Source: Gordonia sp. SID5947
GTDB lineage: Bacteria; Actinomycetota; Actinomycetes; Mycobacteriales; Mycobacteriaceae
Assembly: GCF_009862785.1 (NCBI RefSeq)
Contig: NZ_WWHU01000001.1
Coordinates: forward strand, 4,836,001 to 4,900,000
Length of the DNA stretch: 64,000 bases
Direction: 5' to 3'
In this document: positions 47,249 through 59,461 of the stretch, piece by piece
Layout of the letters: the number at the start of each line of letters is the position of its first letter
Position numbering within the stretch: the first letter of the stretch is position 1
Position numbers and translations under genes: made by a program
The notes under the pieces: model-generated
The model's input: the letters and a program-made list of their open reading frames with translations, nothing else
Told to the model about the DNA's origin: nothing
Database searches by the model: none

Positions 47249-47926
47249 ATGAAGCCTCGCATCCTCGTCGTCGACGACGACGCCGCGCTCGCCGAGATGC
47301 TGACCATCGTGCTTCGGGGTGAAGGTTTCGAGCCGTTCGTGGTCGGTGACGGTACCCAGGCGCTGACCGCGGTTCGCGAGATCAGGCCCGACCTCGTGCT
47401 CCTCGACCTCATGCTCCCCGGCATGAACGGCATCGACGTGTGCCGGGTACTGCGCGCCGACTCCGGTGTGCCGATCGTGATGCTCACGGCAAAGTCCGAC
47501 ACCGTCGACGTGGTGCTCGGTCTCGAGTCCGGCGCGGACGACTACATGGTGAAGCCGTTCAAGCCGAAGGAACTCGTGGCCCGGGTTCGTGCACGGCTGC
47601 GCCGCACCGACGAAGAGCCCGCCGAGCTGCTCTCGATCGGACCGGTCGAGATCGATGTGCCCGCCCACAAGGTCACCCGTGACGGTGTGCCGATCTCGTT
47701 GACGCCGCTCGAGTTCGACCTGCTCGTCGCGCTGGCACGCAAGCCACGGCAGGTCTTCACTCGCGACGTCCTGCTGGAACAGGTGTGGGGGTATCGCCAC
47801 CCGGCGGACACTAGACTCGTCAACGTGCATGTCCAGCGTCTGCGAGCGAAGGTCGAGACCGACCCGGAGAATCCCGAAGTGGTCCTGACGGTGAGGGGGG
47901 TCGGCTACAAGGCCGGCCCGCCGTGA
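47249..47926 (+). CDS. mtrA: Response regulator MtrA
   Basis: The 225-residue OmpR-type regulator controls cell-wall turnover, division and DNA replication genes. The receiver domain has the acidic pair D9-D10, phospho-acceptor D53 (VLLDLMLPG) and K102; the winged-helix DNA-binding domain contains [23 protein letters not shown]. It is almost identical to mycobacterial MtrA. The ATG at 47249 has no good Shine-Dalgarno; a GTG at 47243 is also possible. It overlaps mtrB by four bases. Confidence 0.98.
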   Translation: MKPRILVVDDDAALAEMLTIVLRGEGFEPFVVGDGTQALTAVREIRPDLVLLDLMLPGMNGIDVCRVLRADSGVPIVMLTAKSDTVDVVLGLESGADDYMVKPFKPKELVARVRARLRRTDEEPAELLSIGPVEIDVPAHKVTRDGVPISLTPLEFDLLVALARKPRQVFTRDVLLEQVWGYRHPADTRLVNVHVQRLRAKVETDPENPEVVLTVRGVGYKAGPP

Positions 47927-49662
47927 TCGGGAGACCTCGCCGCCGCGTCAACAGCACCTTCGGGCGCATCACCCGCATCGCGAGCAGTGCCGGTCGAGCC
48001 TTCAGCAGAATCTGGCGCCGATCACTGCAACTCCGCGTGGTGGTGTCGACGTTGGTGCTGTCTTTTGTCGTGATCCTGATCCTCGTGTTCGTGCTGATCA
48101 GCCAGATCACCGACCGTCTGCTCGACGTCAAACTGGCGGCGGCCACCGAAGAGGTGGACCGCGCCCGTGTCTCGGTCGAACGCGACCTGGGCGGCAGCGA
48201 CGGCAACACATCGGTCCAGAACCGGCTCCGGCAGACGAGGTCTCTGCTCACCGACCGGGATGTCGACGCCACCGACAGCTCGGGCAACGTCGGCACCTTC
48301 GACACCGTCCTACTGGTGCCCGGTACCGACGAGGACGGTGGTGACAGTGGGGTCGGCCCTTCCTCGGAGATCCCGGACAATCTGCGCGACATGGTGCAAG
48401 GCGGCCAGGTCGCCTATCAGTACACCTCGATCCCGTCGTCGTCCGGCGGTACCGAACCCGCGTTGGTCGTCGGCACCCCGACCAACGCGTCCGTACCGGG
48501 CCTGGAGCTGTATCTGGTGTTCCCCCTCACCAGCGAACAGAACACCGTCGACCTGGTCCGCGGCACGCTGCTGACCGGTGGCGTGGTCCTGCTCGGTCTG
48601 CTGGCCGCCATCGCCTGGCTGGTCTCGCGCCAGGTCGTCCAGCCGGTACGGTCGGCGTCGCGGATCGCCGTGCGGTTCGCCGACGGGCGGCTCAAGGAAC
48701 GGATGCCGGTGCGAGGCGAGGACGACATGGCACGGCTGGCCATGTCCTTCAACGACATGGCGGAGAGCCTGTCCAAGCAGATCACCCACCTCGAGGAGTT
48801 CGGTGGCCTGCAGCGGCAGTTCACCTCCGATGTCAGCCACGAATTGCGGACGCCGCTCACGACCGTCCGGATGGCCTCGGACGTGTTGTACGAGGGTCGT
48901 GACGAACTCGACCCCGTCCGCAAGCGATCGGTCGAACTTCTCGACAAGGAACTCGATCGCTTCGAGACGCTGCTCAACGAACTCCTGGAGATCTCCCGCC
49001 ACGATGCCGGTATGGCCGAGCTGGCCGCCGAACGCATGGACATGGCGATCCCCATCGACGGGGCCCTGGCCACCGTCAGTCATCTCGCCGAGGAAACCGG
49101 CACCGAGCTCGTCCTCGATCTGCCCGCCGAACCGGTGATCGCCGAGATCGACCCCCGACGGGTCGAGAGGATCTTGCGCAACCTGCTCGCGAACGCAATC
49201 GATCATGGCGAACGGAAACCGGTCACGCTGACCATGCGCTCGGACGGCGATGCGGTGGCGGTCACCGTACGCGACCACGGGATCGGGCTGCGTCCCGGTG
49301 AAGAGAAGCTCGTGTTCAACCGGTTCTGGCGGTCCGACCCCTCGCGATTCCGGCGGTCGGGCGGCACCGGGTTGGGGCTGGCGATCAGCATCGAGGACGC
49401 CCGTCTGCACCAGGGCCGCCTGGAGGCGTGGGGGGAGCCCGGCAAGGGCGCCAGCTTCCGACTGACCCTGCCGTTGGTGCGTGGACACAAACTGCTCGGC
49501 AGTCCGCTGCCACTCAAACCCGTCGGCGGCCTGGGCAGATCGTCCGGCCCGACCCGAAGCACCCCGAAGAGCGCCGCGGCCAGGACCGAAACGGACGCCG
49601 AGTCCGACGACCCGTCCCCGCCTGTTGACCGCAACGACGGAGGTGGTGGCGATGTCTCGTGA
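47923..49662 (+). CDS. mtrB: Sensor histidine kinase MtrB
   Basis: The 579-residue membrane kinase has two membrane helices (about 45-65 and near 210), an extracytoplasmic domain, a HAMP linker ([19 protein letters not shown]), the His phospho-site in [13 protein letters not shown] and an ATP-binding domain ([22 protein letters not shown]). GTG 47923 overlaps the mtrA stop (GTGA). The 3' end overlaps lpqB by 11 bases. It phosphorylates MtrA, modulated by LpqB. Confidence 0.97.
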   Translation: MIGRPRRRVNSTFGRITRIASSAGRAFSRIWRRSLQLRVVVSTLVLSFVVILILVFVLISQITDRLLDVKLAAATEEVDRARVSVERDLGGSDGNTSVQNRLRQTRSLLTDRDVDATDSSGNVGTFDTVLLVPGTDEDGGDSGVGPSSEIPDNLRDMVQGGQVAYQYTSIPSSSGGTEPALVVGTPTNASVPGLELYLVFPLTSEQNTVDLVRGTLLTGGVVLLGLLAAIAWLVSRQVVQPVRSASRIAVRFADGRLKERMPVRGEDDMARLAMSFNDMAESLSKQITHLEEFGGLQRQFTSDVSHELRTPLTTVRMASDVLYEGRDELDPVRKRSVELLDKELDRFETLLNELLEISRHDAGMAELAAERMDMAIPIDGALATVSHLAEETGTELVLDLPAEPVIAEIDPRRVERILRNLLANAIDHGERKPVTLTMRSDGDAVAVTVRDHGIGLRPGEEKLVFNRFWRSDPSRFRRSGGTGLGLAISIEDARLHQGRLEAWGEPGKGASFRLTLPLVRGHKLLGSPLPLKPVGGLGRSSGPTRSTPKSAAARTETDAESDDPSPPVDRNDGGGGDVS

Positions 49663-51421
49663 TCTGACGCCCGCGGCCACCGTTTCTCGACGACGACGGT
49701 GGCCACTGATCGTCGCACTGCTGACGACGTGCATCCTGAGTGCCTGCGGATCGATCCCGAACAGCTCCTCGCCGCAACCGATCACCGCATTCCAGCGTGA
49801 GGGGCCGACCAATGCGGTCCCGGTTCCGCAGTCGGACATGGACCCCGAGTCATTGGTTCGTGCCTTCCTCAAGGCGACCGCCGACCCGGACGACGGTCAT
49901 CGCGCGGCCCGCAACTTCCTCACCCCGGCGGCCTCCGAGCAGTGGGACGACCGGGGCGACATGCTCGTCGTCGACGAGGTCAATGTCTTCGTCGATCAGC
50001 GCAACGAGGACGCGGTGCGGCTCCGACTGATCGGCGACAACGTCGGGACGCTCAAGACCAACGGCCAGTTGCTGCCCGCGACCGGCCGGGTGGAGACGGC
50101 GCTCACGCTCGTGCGGTCCGGCGACCAGTGGCGGATCGACGGTCCGCTTCCCAACGGCACCATGATCGATCGCAGTCAGTTCGATGCCGCATACCGTTCG
50201 GTGAATCTCTACTTCACCGATCGCAGCCTCGAGCGGCTCGTGGCCGACCCGCGGTGGCTGTACGGCGGCAAGGCATCCGAGCCGACGGAACTGATCAACC
50301 ATCTCATCGCGGGTCAGGCCGCCGACCTCGACGGTTCGGTCGACAGCGGGTTCCCGAACGGCTCCGCGTTGCGGGGACCGGTGTCGCCGCTGTCCGGCGG
50401 CGGGGTCCGGATCGAGTTGACCGGCATCGGATCGACATCCGTCCGTGATCGCACGGTCCTTGCCGCCCAGATCATCTGGACGCTGGACGGAGCCGACATC
50501 GGTGGTCCGTACGTGATCAACGCCGACGGCGGTCCGCTGATCCCGGAGCGTGCGTCGGGGTGGCAGACCGCCGACGTGCAGGCCTTCGATCCGGCCGCGG
50601 TGCCGGCAACCGACGTGGGGCTCAACATCATCCGGTCGGGAGCGCTGCTCAAGGTCACCGACAACGGGACCGTCCCGGTGGGAGGTCCGCTGGGCAGCGG
50701 GGACACGGTTCGTTCGGCGACCATCTCGGCGAACGGTCAACGGGTGGCCACGGCGCTCGCTCATCGCGGCGGGGGCCCGCGCCTGGATCTCGCGGTCGGT
50801 CCGTACGGCGGGGACATGGGAACGGTGGTGTCGGGTGACTCGATCACCCGCCCGTCGTTCGGTCCCGGCGAGAACTCGGTGTGGACGGTGATCGACGGTC
50901 GTCCGGTCCAGTGGGTGCGTGAGCGGTCGGGCGACAGTGACCGGCTGACGACCGTCGACGCGTCCTCGATCGCCACCGTGGCGCGCGGACCGATCACCGA
51001 ACTGCAGGTGTCGCCCGACGGGGTGCGTGCGGCGTTGCTGGTCGGCGGCCAGGTGGTCTTCGCGGTGGTCTCGACCAATGCGGAGGGCGCGGTGTCGCTG
51101 ACCAGTCCGCGGATCGCGGCCTACAACATCGGAAATCGGGCGGTCTCGCTGGACTGGGCGTCGCCGACGACGCTGATGGTCGCCCGCGACGCGGTCGAAT
51201 CGCCGGTCGTGCAGCTCTCGATCAACGGCATGCCCGCGGTCGGGTTGCTCAGCGGGAATCTGTCGCCTCCGGTGCGGGCGGTGGTGGCCGATCAGTCCAC
51301 CGTCTATGCCGGTGACACCCGCGGCGTGTTGCGGTTCGGAAGCGCGAACGGCCAGCCCGACCAGTACTGGACGGAGGTGGAGCCGGCCATGGCTCCCGAC
51401 GTCATCCCGGTCCTGCCCTGA
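49652..51421 (+). CDS. lpqB: Lipoprotein LpqB
   Basis: The 589-residue exported lipoprotein interacts with MtrB and modulates signalling. The signal peptide ends in the lipobox ILSACGS. A GerMN domain follows (about residues 190-330), and then a beta-propeller-like C-terminal half. The long upstream frame to 49481 is covered by mtrB; ATG 49652 starts a proper signal sequence. The gene ends 21 bases from the convergent ComF-like gene. Confidence 0.96.
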   Translation: MSRDLTPAATVSRRRRWPLIVALLTTCILSACGSIPNSSSPQPITAFQREGPTNAVPVPQSDMDPESLVRAFLKATADPDDGHRAARNFLTPAASEQWDDRGDMLVVDEVNVFVDQRNEDAVRLRLIGDNVGTLKTNGQLLPATGRVETALTLVRSGDQWRIDGPLPNGTMIDRSQFDAAYRSVNLYFTDRSLERLVADPRWLYGGKASEPTELINHLIAGQAADLDGSVDSGFPNGSALRGPVSPLSGGGVRIELTGIGSTSVRDRTVLAAQIIWTLDGADIGGPYVINADGGPLIPERASGWQTADVQAFDPAAVPATDVGLNIIRSGALLKVTDNGTVPVGGPLGSGDTVRSATISANGQRVATALAHRGGGPRLDLAVGPYGGDMGTVVSGDSITRPSFGPGENSVWTVIDGRPVQWVRERSGDSDRLTTVDASSIATVARGPITELQVSPDGVRAALLVGGQVVFAVVSTNAEGAVSLTSPRIAAYNIGNRAVSLDWASPTTLMVARDAVESPVVQLSINGMPAVGLLSGNLSPPVRAVVADQSTVYAGDTRGVLRFGSANGQPDQYWTEVEPAMAPDVIPVLP

Positions 51422-51442
51422 TCGTCGGTCTGCCGATGACGC

Positions 51443-52102
51443 TCAGGCACCCGCGACGACGATGACGGCATGCAACGCACAACCGTGACGCGCGAGGACC
51501 CGCACCGATTCCGACGCCGTGGCTCCGGTGGTGAGGACGTCGTCGACCAGCACGATGGTGCCCCGCGGCGCCACCCTGGCTCGCCGCAGGGTCACCGCGC
51601 CGGACAGGTTGCGAACCCGGTGGCGGGCATCCAGACCAGCCGAATCGCGGGCTCTCGCCGTGGTGACCAGTAGCTCCGAGACCCGCACTCGGGCGCCGAG
51701 TCGGGTCGCCGCCACACGTGAGAACGCGGCGACGGGGTCGCCGCCGCGCCGACGGGCCGACGAACGTCGTGTCGGGGCGGGGATCAGGGTGAGGTCGTCG
51801 GCGTCCGGTAACTCTCCCCACCGGGCCAGGGTGGCCACGCCGCGTGCCAACGCGGTGCCCACCGGCACCGTGAGGTCACGCCGACCGTGTTCTTTCATCG
51901 CGATGAGCGCAGCGCGGTACGTGCCGCGGTATCGACCAAGCGCCCACGCGTCGACACCGATCTCCACGCGTGGCCGCAGCAGGAACGGGTCGTCGGAGAG
52001 TGTGGCGGCACAGTCGGCGCACCAGCGGACCCCGGGCGCCGAGCAGCCGCCACATTCCAACGGGACGACCAGATCGGAGCCCGATCGGACGATCTCCCTC
52101 AT
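51443..52102 (-). CDS. ComF-family phosphoribosyltransferase-like protein
   Basis: The 219-residue protein has an N-terminal four-Cys zinc-finger (LECGGCSAPGVRWCADC) and a phosphoribosyltransferase domain with the PRPP loop VLVDDVLTTGATA near the end. ComF is needed for DNA uptake in competent bacteria, but actinobacterial members have unproven roles. The ATG at 52102 is used; the frame runs on to 52348 without family sequence. It is on the opposite strand to lpqB and hpf. Confidence 0.88.
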   Translation of the reverse strand: MREIVRSGSDLVVPLECGGCSAPGVRWCADCAATLSDDPFLLRPRVEIGVDAWALGRYRGTYRAALIAMKEHGRRDLTVPVGTALARGVATLARWGELPDADDLTLIPAPTRRSSARRRGGDPVAAFSRVAATRLGARVRVSELLVTTARARDSAGLDARHRVRNLSGAVTLRRARVAPRGTIVLVDDVLTTGATASESVRVLARHGCALHAVIVVAGA

Positions 52103-52670
52103 CGTCGCCGCGGCTCGGCTGCGGCGGCGGACGGACACCGCTCGAGGGTGCCACGACCTTCGGTGCCCGTCGATCGACGCTCGGGACGGCCGCTCGGCCT
52201 GTGGAGGATTTCGTGTCTGTGGACAACGGCCCGAAGTGTGACATGTCGTACGTTGCGACCGGGAACTTCGCCTCGACCTCGACGGACATCGCTCGTGTTG
52301 CGTCGAAACGTGGCCAGTGGGCGAACTTCGGGCTACGGTCGAAGGCACAACAGGTAGCCGCCGCTTTTCGCGAGGAGGTGAGGCCCCTGCTCCTGAGTGT
52401 CAGCCGTCGGCTGGCATGGCCACGATTCCTGTCCGACAACAAAGTCTCAGCGCGACAACCGATCTGACGTGTGTGTTGTCGACCAAGACAGTTCTTGCGC
52501 CCCGGGACGCCGCGGCACTCCCGCAGGCACGCTCGAGAACTGGCAGTCGACGGACACGACGGTCCCACCTGCGGCACCATGCCGCCACTACCACGGGTGG
52601 TCGGATGCGGTTCGCGTCGATGAGGGTTCCGCGTGGTCGGTCGGGAACCATCAAGAGGAGGAAGTTGTAT
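52103..52670. other. 568-base stretch upstream of hpf
   Basis: This stretch lies between the divergent ComF-like gene and hpf. Open frames here are background. A 7-base inverted repeat CGACAAC (52453-52459) / GTTGTCG (52475-52481) is visible. The promoters of both genes must be inside, but no convincing -10/-35 pair was found. It may include a long leader of hpf. Confidence 0.5.
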
Positions 52671-53486
52671 ATGTCAACAGTCATCCATCGCAAAGGCCAC
52701 CGCGAATCGAAGATCGGTGACGCCCGGCCGCCCGAGAACGACACCTCACACGACGCCTCGCCCGATTCCTCATCGGTGGACGAACAGGCATTCGATCCCA
52801 GTTTCGCCTTCGTCCGACCACCCGGCACCGTTGCCGCCGACGAACCTGCCGAACCCAATGCCAAGGTCGCGATCAGCGGCCGCAACGTCGAAATACCCGA
52901 CCACTACCGCGTCTACGTCGGCGACAAACTCGCCCGCCTAGAACGGTTCGACCCCTCCATCTTCCGCTTCGACGTCGAGCTGAACCACGAACGCAACCGC
53001 AGGCAGTCAAAGGTGTGTCAACAAGTCGAGATCACCGCAATCGGCAAGGGGCCCAAGGCCCGTGCGCAGGCGTGTGGTGAGAACTTCTATGCCGCACTCG
53101 AAGGTGCACTCGACAAGCTCGAGTCGCGCTTGCGGCGGGTGAAGGATCGTCGCCGTGTCTCCTATGGCAACCGGCGTCCGCTCTCGGTCGCCGAGGCCAC
53201 CGAGGTCGGCGCGCCGCCCTTGCGCGACAACCAGCTCAGTGTCGAGCCCGACGGTGGTGCCGACGCCGCGACCGACGCCTGGGATGACGGTGTCGAGTAC
53301 CACGACCCGGGCCAGGTGGTTCGTGTCAAAGAACACGAGGCGATCCCGATGTCGGTCGACGACGCCCTCTACGAGATGGAGCTCGTCGGGCACGACTTCT
53401 TCCTCTTCCACGACAAGGAGACCGACAAACCGTCGGTGGTCTATCGGCGCCATGCCTTCGACTACGGATTGATACGTCTGGCGTGA
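52671..53486 (+). CDS. hpf: Long-form ribosome hibernation promoting factor
   Basis: The 271-residue protein dimerises or silences ribosomes in stress. Residues 1 to about 60 are a disordered extension; the YfiA/RaiA S30AE domain follows (VAISGRNVEIPDHYRVYVGDKLARLERF, FYAALEGALDKLESRLRRVKDRR); the C-terminal dimerisation domain is at about 210-271 (VVRVKEHEAIPMSVDDALYEMELVGHDFFLF). The ATG at 52671 follows AGAGGAGG. It sits upstream of secA as in mycobacteria. Confidence 0.95.
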   Translation: MSTVIHRKGHRESKIGDARPPENDTSHDASPDSSSVDEQAFDPSFAFVRPPGTVAADEPAEPNAKVAISGRNVEIPDHYRVYVGDKLARLERFDPSIFRFDVELNHERNRRQSKVCQQVEITAIGKGPKARAQACGENFYAALEGALDKLESRLRRVKDRRRVSYGNRRPLSVAEATEVGAPPLRDNQLSVEPDGGADAATDAWDDGVEYHDPGQVVRVKEHEAIPMSVDDALYEMELVGHDFFLFHDKETDKPSVVYRRHAFDYGLIRLA

Positions 53487-53550
53487 GGTGATGCGCTGCA
53501 GGTGATCGGGGCACCGATCAGGTTGCACTAAGACAAGCTGAGTACCATGG

Positions 53551-53581
53551 AATCCGGCCTGTGCAGGTTGCGGGCCGGATT
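53551..53581 (+). terminator. Hairpin between hpf and secA
   Basis: A 9-base perfect stem (AATCCGGCC 53551-53559 and its complement 53573-53581) with a 13-base loop lies 64 bases after hpf and 38 bases before secA. It probably ends the hpf transcript, at least in part. Confidence 0.55.
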
Positions 53582-53619
53582 TCGTGTGTAGTCGACAAGA
53601 GTTAGGGACTCGATCCACG

Positions 53620-56460
<2,841 letters not shown>

Positions 56461-56511
56461 CGAGAAATCGGCGGATTCGTCCGTGATGGAGGGGAACCAC
56501 CAGCCCGTCAG

Positions 56512-57078
56512 GTGCGTCCGATACTCATGGAGACGCCTCGAGTCCTGATCCGCCCGGCCCCGCCGTACGAGCCGCCGATCCGGGTGGCTGTAGCAGACGG
56601 GCCCGACCGGTCCGCGGCCCCGCCGACGTCGACCGGAGGGGGCCGCCGGGAGGCGCCCTGCGCGTCGTCGGTGCGCGCGCACGAGGCGAGACGATTCGCG
56701 ATCGCCACCGTGACGCTCGTCCTCGAGGTGCTCGACCGGCGCCGCGGCATCAACCAACTCGACGGTCTCGCCACCGCGTCGCTGCTCGCCGAGTTGACGG
56801 CTCTCGTTCGCGTGCCCTCCCCGGTACGGTCACCGTCGAGCGCGTCGGCCCCGGTCACCGACAGCGCCGCTGCGCTGCGGCGTGTCCATGTGCAGATGCG
56901 TGGCCCGGGCGAGGCCGAGGTGTTCGGAAGTTGTCGCCGCGGTGAGCGCGTCCGCGCGTTCGCGGCGCGCATCGAACAGCGGCCCTGTCGGGTCAGGGTC
57001 GCCCCTGGCCAGTACCGTCCGGGGCTGCCACGCAACGTCGAATATCGTTGGCAACTGATCGATTTCACGATCGTCTGA
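56512..57078 (+). CDS. Rv3235-family protein (DUF6459-like)
   Basis: The protein has about 188 residues. The Pro/Arg/Ala-rich N-terminus is disordered. The core ARRFAIATVTLVLEVLDRRRGINQLDGLAT, followed by RRVHVQMRGPGEAEVFGSCRRGERVRAFAARIE, matches the conserved actinobacterial family known from Rv3235 next to secA. No enzyme motif is visible. Starts are GTG 56512 or ATG 56527. It lies 51 bases after secA. Confidence 0.75.
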   Translation: MRPILMETPRVLIRPAPPYEPPIRVAVADGPDRSAAPPTSTGGGRREAPCASSVRAHEARRFAIATVTLVLEVLDRRRGINQLDGLATASLLAELTALVRVPSPVRSPSSASAPVTDSAAALRRVHVQMRGPGEAEVFGSCRRGERVRAFAARIEQRPCRVRVAPGQYRPGLPRNVEYRWQLIDFTIV

Positions 57079-57226
57079 CGGGTCGGTGCGGTTCCCGGTG
57101 TTCGGCATCACGGGCTTCGCGTGGTCGGTCGACGTGTCCTTGTGAACCGCTCGGGGCGGTATCGCGATTGCGGACGAACGCGGCATCCGGCGGGCGGGAT
57201 CCGTCGCGACCACTAGGATCGTCTTC

Positions 57227-58735
57227 GTGGTGAACCGGCTCTCCGCGCACGACGCGATGTTCTACTTCCTGGACGAGTCGGGCTCCACGACGCATCTGGG
57301 TGCTCTCCTCGTGATCGATCCGGACCACACGGAGAAACATGGCGCAGGCGCCGACCGCAACCGACGAGCACGCACGACGCCCGATCCGCCGCCATCGGGG
57401 GGAGCGGGTACCGAAACGCCGTCCGCGCCCGTCCTGGACTATCCGCGGCTGGTCGCTCTGGTGGAGAACCGCCTGCAGTTGGTGCCGCGATACCGGCAGA
57501 TCATCCGTGAGGTCACCCTCGGGCTGGCCCGGCCGGTGTGGGTCGACGACCGCGACTTCGACATCAACTTCCATATCCGCCGCTCCGGCTTGCCGCGGCC
57601 GGGTGACACCGTCCAACTGCAGGACCTGATCGCCCGGGTGATGTCACGCCCCCTCGACCGGACGCGACCGCTGTGGGAGATGTACCTCATCGAAGGGCTG
57701 CCCGACGGCAAGCTCGCGATCCTCACCAAGACGCATCGATGCATGGTCGACGACCACGAAGCACTCGAGATCAGCGAGGTGATCTGCGACGAGACCAGTT
57801 CGGTCGAGGCGTTGTCCGAAGATCTCTGGATGCCCGGCTCGCCTCCCGGCAACACGAGTCTCGCGCTCGGTGCGATCGCCGAGGCGCTGTCGCGGCCGGG
57901 TGACCTGGTCGACTCCCTGGTGCACAACAACTCCATCGTCTCCGACCTGCGCTCGACTGCCGAGGGCACCCTGCGACGGGTCGGGAGTGCGGTCCAGCAA
58001 CTCACCGACTCGGCGCCGTCGAGCCGCCTGAACAGCTCCACAACGTCCACCCGGACATTCGCGGTGGCCTCGGTTCCGCGACGCGGCTGTGCCAAGATCG
58101 CCGATCGCTACGACTGCACGGTCAATGATGTCGAGCTCGCCATCATCTCGGGCGCTATGCGCAGGTGGATGCTCTCTTACGACGAGTCGGTGGAGTCCGG
58201 CGACACCGTTCGCGTGGTCGTGCCGCTGTCCACGCGTGACCCGGCCGTGGAGCGCCGAGTGGACGCCGACGGACGATGGATCACCGTGGGCAAAGCAAGC
58301 TTTGTCACCGATCTCCCTGTCGGAGAGGATAATCCGGCTGTTCGACTCGCACAGGTCGCAGGTCTGGCCAATCGGTACGCGCAGTCGTCGCGCCGACTCT
58401 CGATGGGGCCGCGGCCATTGCTCCCCGAACTCGGCGTGGTGCCGTTCCCGGAGTTCAGCTCGCGCGCGTTCCGCAGTCTGAACCGGCGCAACTACAACGT
58501 CCCGGTCGGCATGGGGACCTCGCCGGTGGCCCGCCGCTTTGTCGGAGGATGCCCGGTGACGCAGGTGTACGCGATCCCGACTCTCATGGCGCAGCGCGCC
58601 CTCGCCATCAGCATCGTCGACTACCGCAACAGCCTGCAATTCGCCTTCATCGCGGATCGGGGGGTGCTGAGCGACCTCCCGGCGATGACCGACTACGTCA
58701 CGGAGGCCTACGAGGAACTCGAGGCGACCAAGTGA
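57227..58735 (+). CDS. WS/DGAT-family protein with degenerate HHxxxDG motif
   Basis: This 502-residue member of the wax ester synthase/diacylglycerol acyltransferase family (Tgs-like) is related by position to Rv3234c/Rv3233c near desA3. LSAHDAMFYFLDE at the start and the NDVELAIISGAMRRWM region are family marks. The catalytic HHxxxDG is here H170-R171-C172-M173-V174-D175-D176, so the second His (the proposed base) and the Gly are lost. Residues 38-68 are a Pro/Thr/Arg-rich insert. It is probably inactive as a classic acyltransferase. GTG 57227 or 57230 starts. Confidence 0.85.
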   Translation: MVNRLSAHDAMFYFLDESGSTTHLGALLVIDPDHTEKHGAGADRNRRARTTPDPPPSGGAGTETPSAPVLDYPRLVALVENRLQLVPRYRQIIREVTLGLARPVWVDDRDFDINFHIRRSGLPRPGDTVQLQDLIARVMSRPLDRTRPLWEMYLIEGLPDGKLAILTKTHRCMVDDHEALEISEVICDETSSVEALSEDLWMPGSPPGNTSLALGAIAEALSRPGDLVDSLVHNNSIVSDLRSTAEGTLRRVGSAVQQLTDSAPSSRLNSSTTSTRTFAVASVPRRGCAKIADRYDCTVNDVELAIISGAMRRWMLSYDESVESGDTVRVVVPLSTRDPAVERRVDADGRWITVGKASFVTDLPVGEDNPAVRLAQVAGLANRYAQSSRRLSMGPRPLLPELGVVPFPEFSSRAFRSLNRRNYNVPVGMGTSPVARRFVGGCPVTQVYAIPTLMAQRALAISIVDYRNSLQFAFIADRGVLSDLPAMTDYVTEAYEELEATK

Positions 58736-58804
58736 TCGGGGCGGCGGATAGGGTTGGCCGAGTTGTGAACGAGCGGTGCTGAACGGGTGAGGGGACGGGT
58801 TGCG

Positions 58805-59371
58805 ATGCGGGTCTATCTGCCGGCGACACTGGCCATGTTGATGGAACTCAGCGAGAACGGGGAGTTCCGGGCAATCGGTGGAACGGGCTTCGCCCTCACC
58901 CCGGCGCTCCGTGAGTCGTTCCTCGCCGGCGACGACGAGGAACTTGCCGAGGTGGCGATGCGGGAGGCCGCGCGGGCGTCATTGCGCCTGCTGGCAGGTG
59001 AGGCGCCCGAATTCGGAGACCTCGACGGCGACGCCGACCTCGCGAAGGACGAGCGGACCGCGAAACCAGGGGACACCCCGAGACTGCCGCCGCGCCGCGC
59101 GGTTGTCGCAGCTGACATCGCCGACGTCAGCCTGCGTCCGGATCTCGATGACGCGGTGGTCAAGATCGGTGGTCCGGTGCCGTTACGCGACATCGCTTCC
59201 GTCCATGTCGACGTCGCCGAGGCCGAAGACAAGGTGCGGGCAGCCGTCGTGGTGATCGACGCCGCGGACCTCGGTGATCAGGACGCCGAACTCGCGGTCG
59301 GCGACGTCGAGGACTTCGACCTGGCTTGGTATGCCACACAAGAACTCCCGTTCCTGCTCGAGTTGCTCTGA
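58805..59371 (+). CDS. DUF6912-like conserved actinobacterial protein
   Basis: This is a 188-residue soluble protein. MRVYLPATLAMLMEL, GFALTPALRESFLAGDDEELAEVAMREAARASLRLL and VVAADIADV fit the conserved family known from Rv3231c, adjacent to Rv3230c/desA3. Function is unknown. A 30-residue acidic/Pro-rich insert lies in the middle. The ATG at 58805 is used instead of an upstream GTG at 58787. Confidence 0.8.
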   Translation: MRVYLPATLAMLMELSENGEFRAIGGTGFALTPALRESFLAGDDEELAEVAMREAARASLRLLAGEAPEFGDLDGDADLAKDERTAKPGDTPRLPPRRAVVAADIADVSLRPDLDDAVVKIGGPVPLRDIASVHVDVAEAEDKVRAAVVVIDAADLGDQDAELAVGDVEDFDLAWYATQELPFLLELL

Positions 59372-59401
59372 CCATCTGAGCGGCGGTGGTCGTCGTCGCG
59401 T

Positions 59402-59421
59402 AACCTACGGAAGCGTAGGTT
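59402..59421. promoter_or_regulatory. 8-4-8 palindrome before the ferredoxin reductase gene
   Basis: AACCTACG, GAAG and CGTAGGTT form a perfect palindrome. A near-identical copy stands before the first desaturase (61750-61769). It is probably a repressor operator shared by this redox pair. It overlaps the most upstream possible TTG start, which suggests the true start is downstream. Confidence 0.7.
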
Positions 59422-59461
59422 GTCGACGCGGCCCGAGGCCGCGAGTGAGGTGGGTGCTCAG

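Noticed and set aside
51970..52467. Plus-strand 165-codon gene between comF and hpf
   Set aside because: No recognised family, overlaps the comF gene antisense, and looks like GC background.
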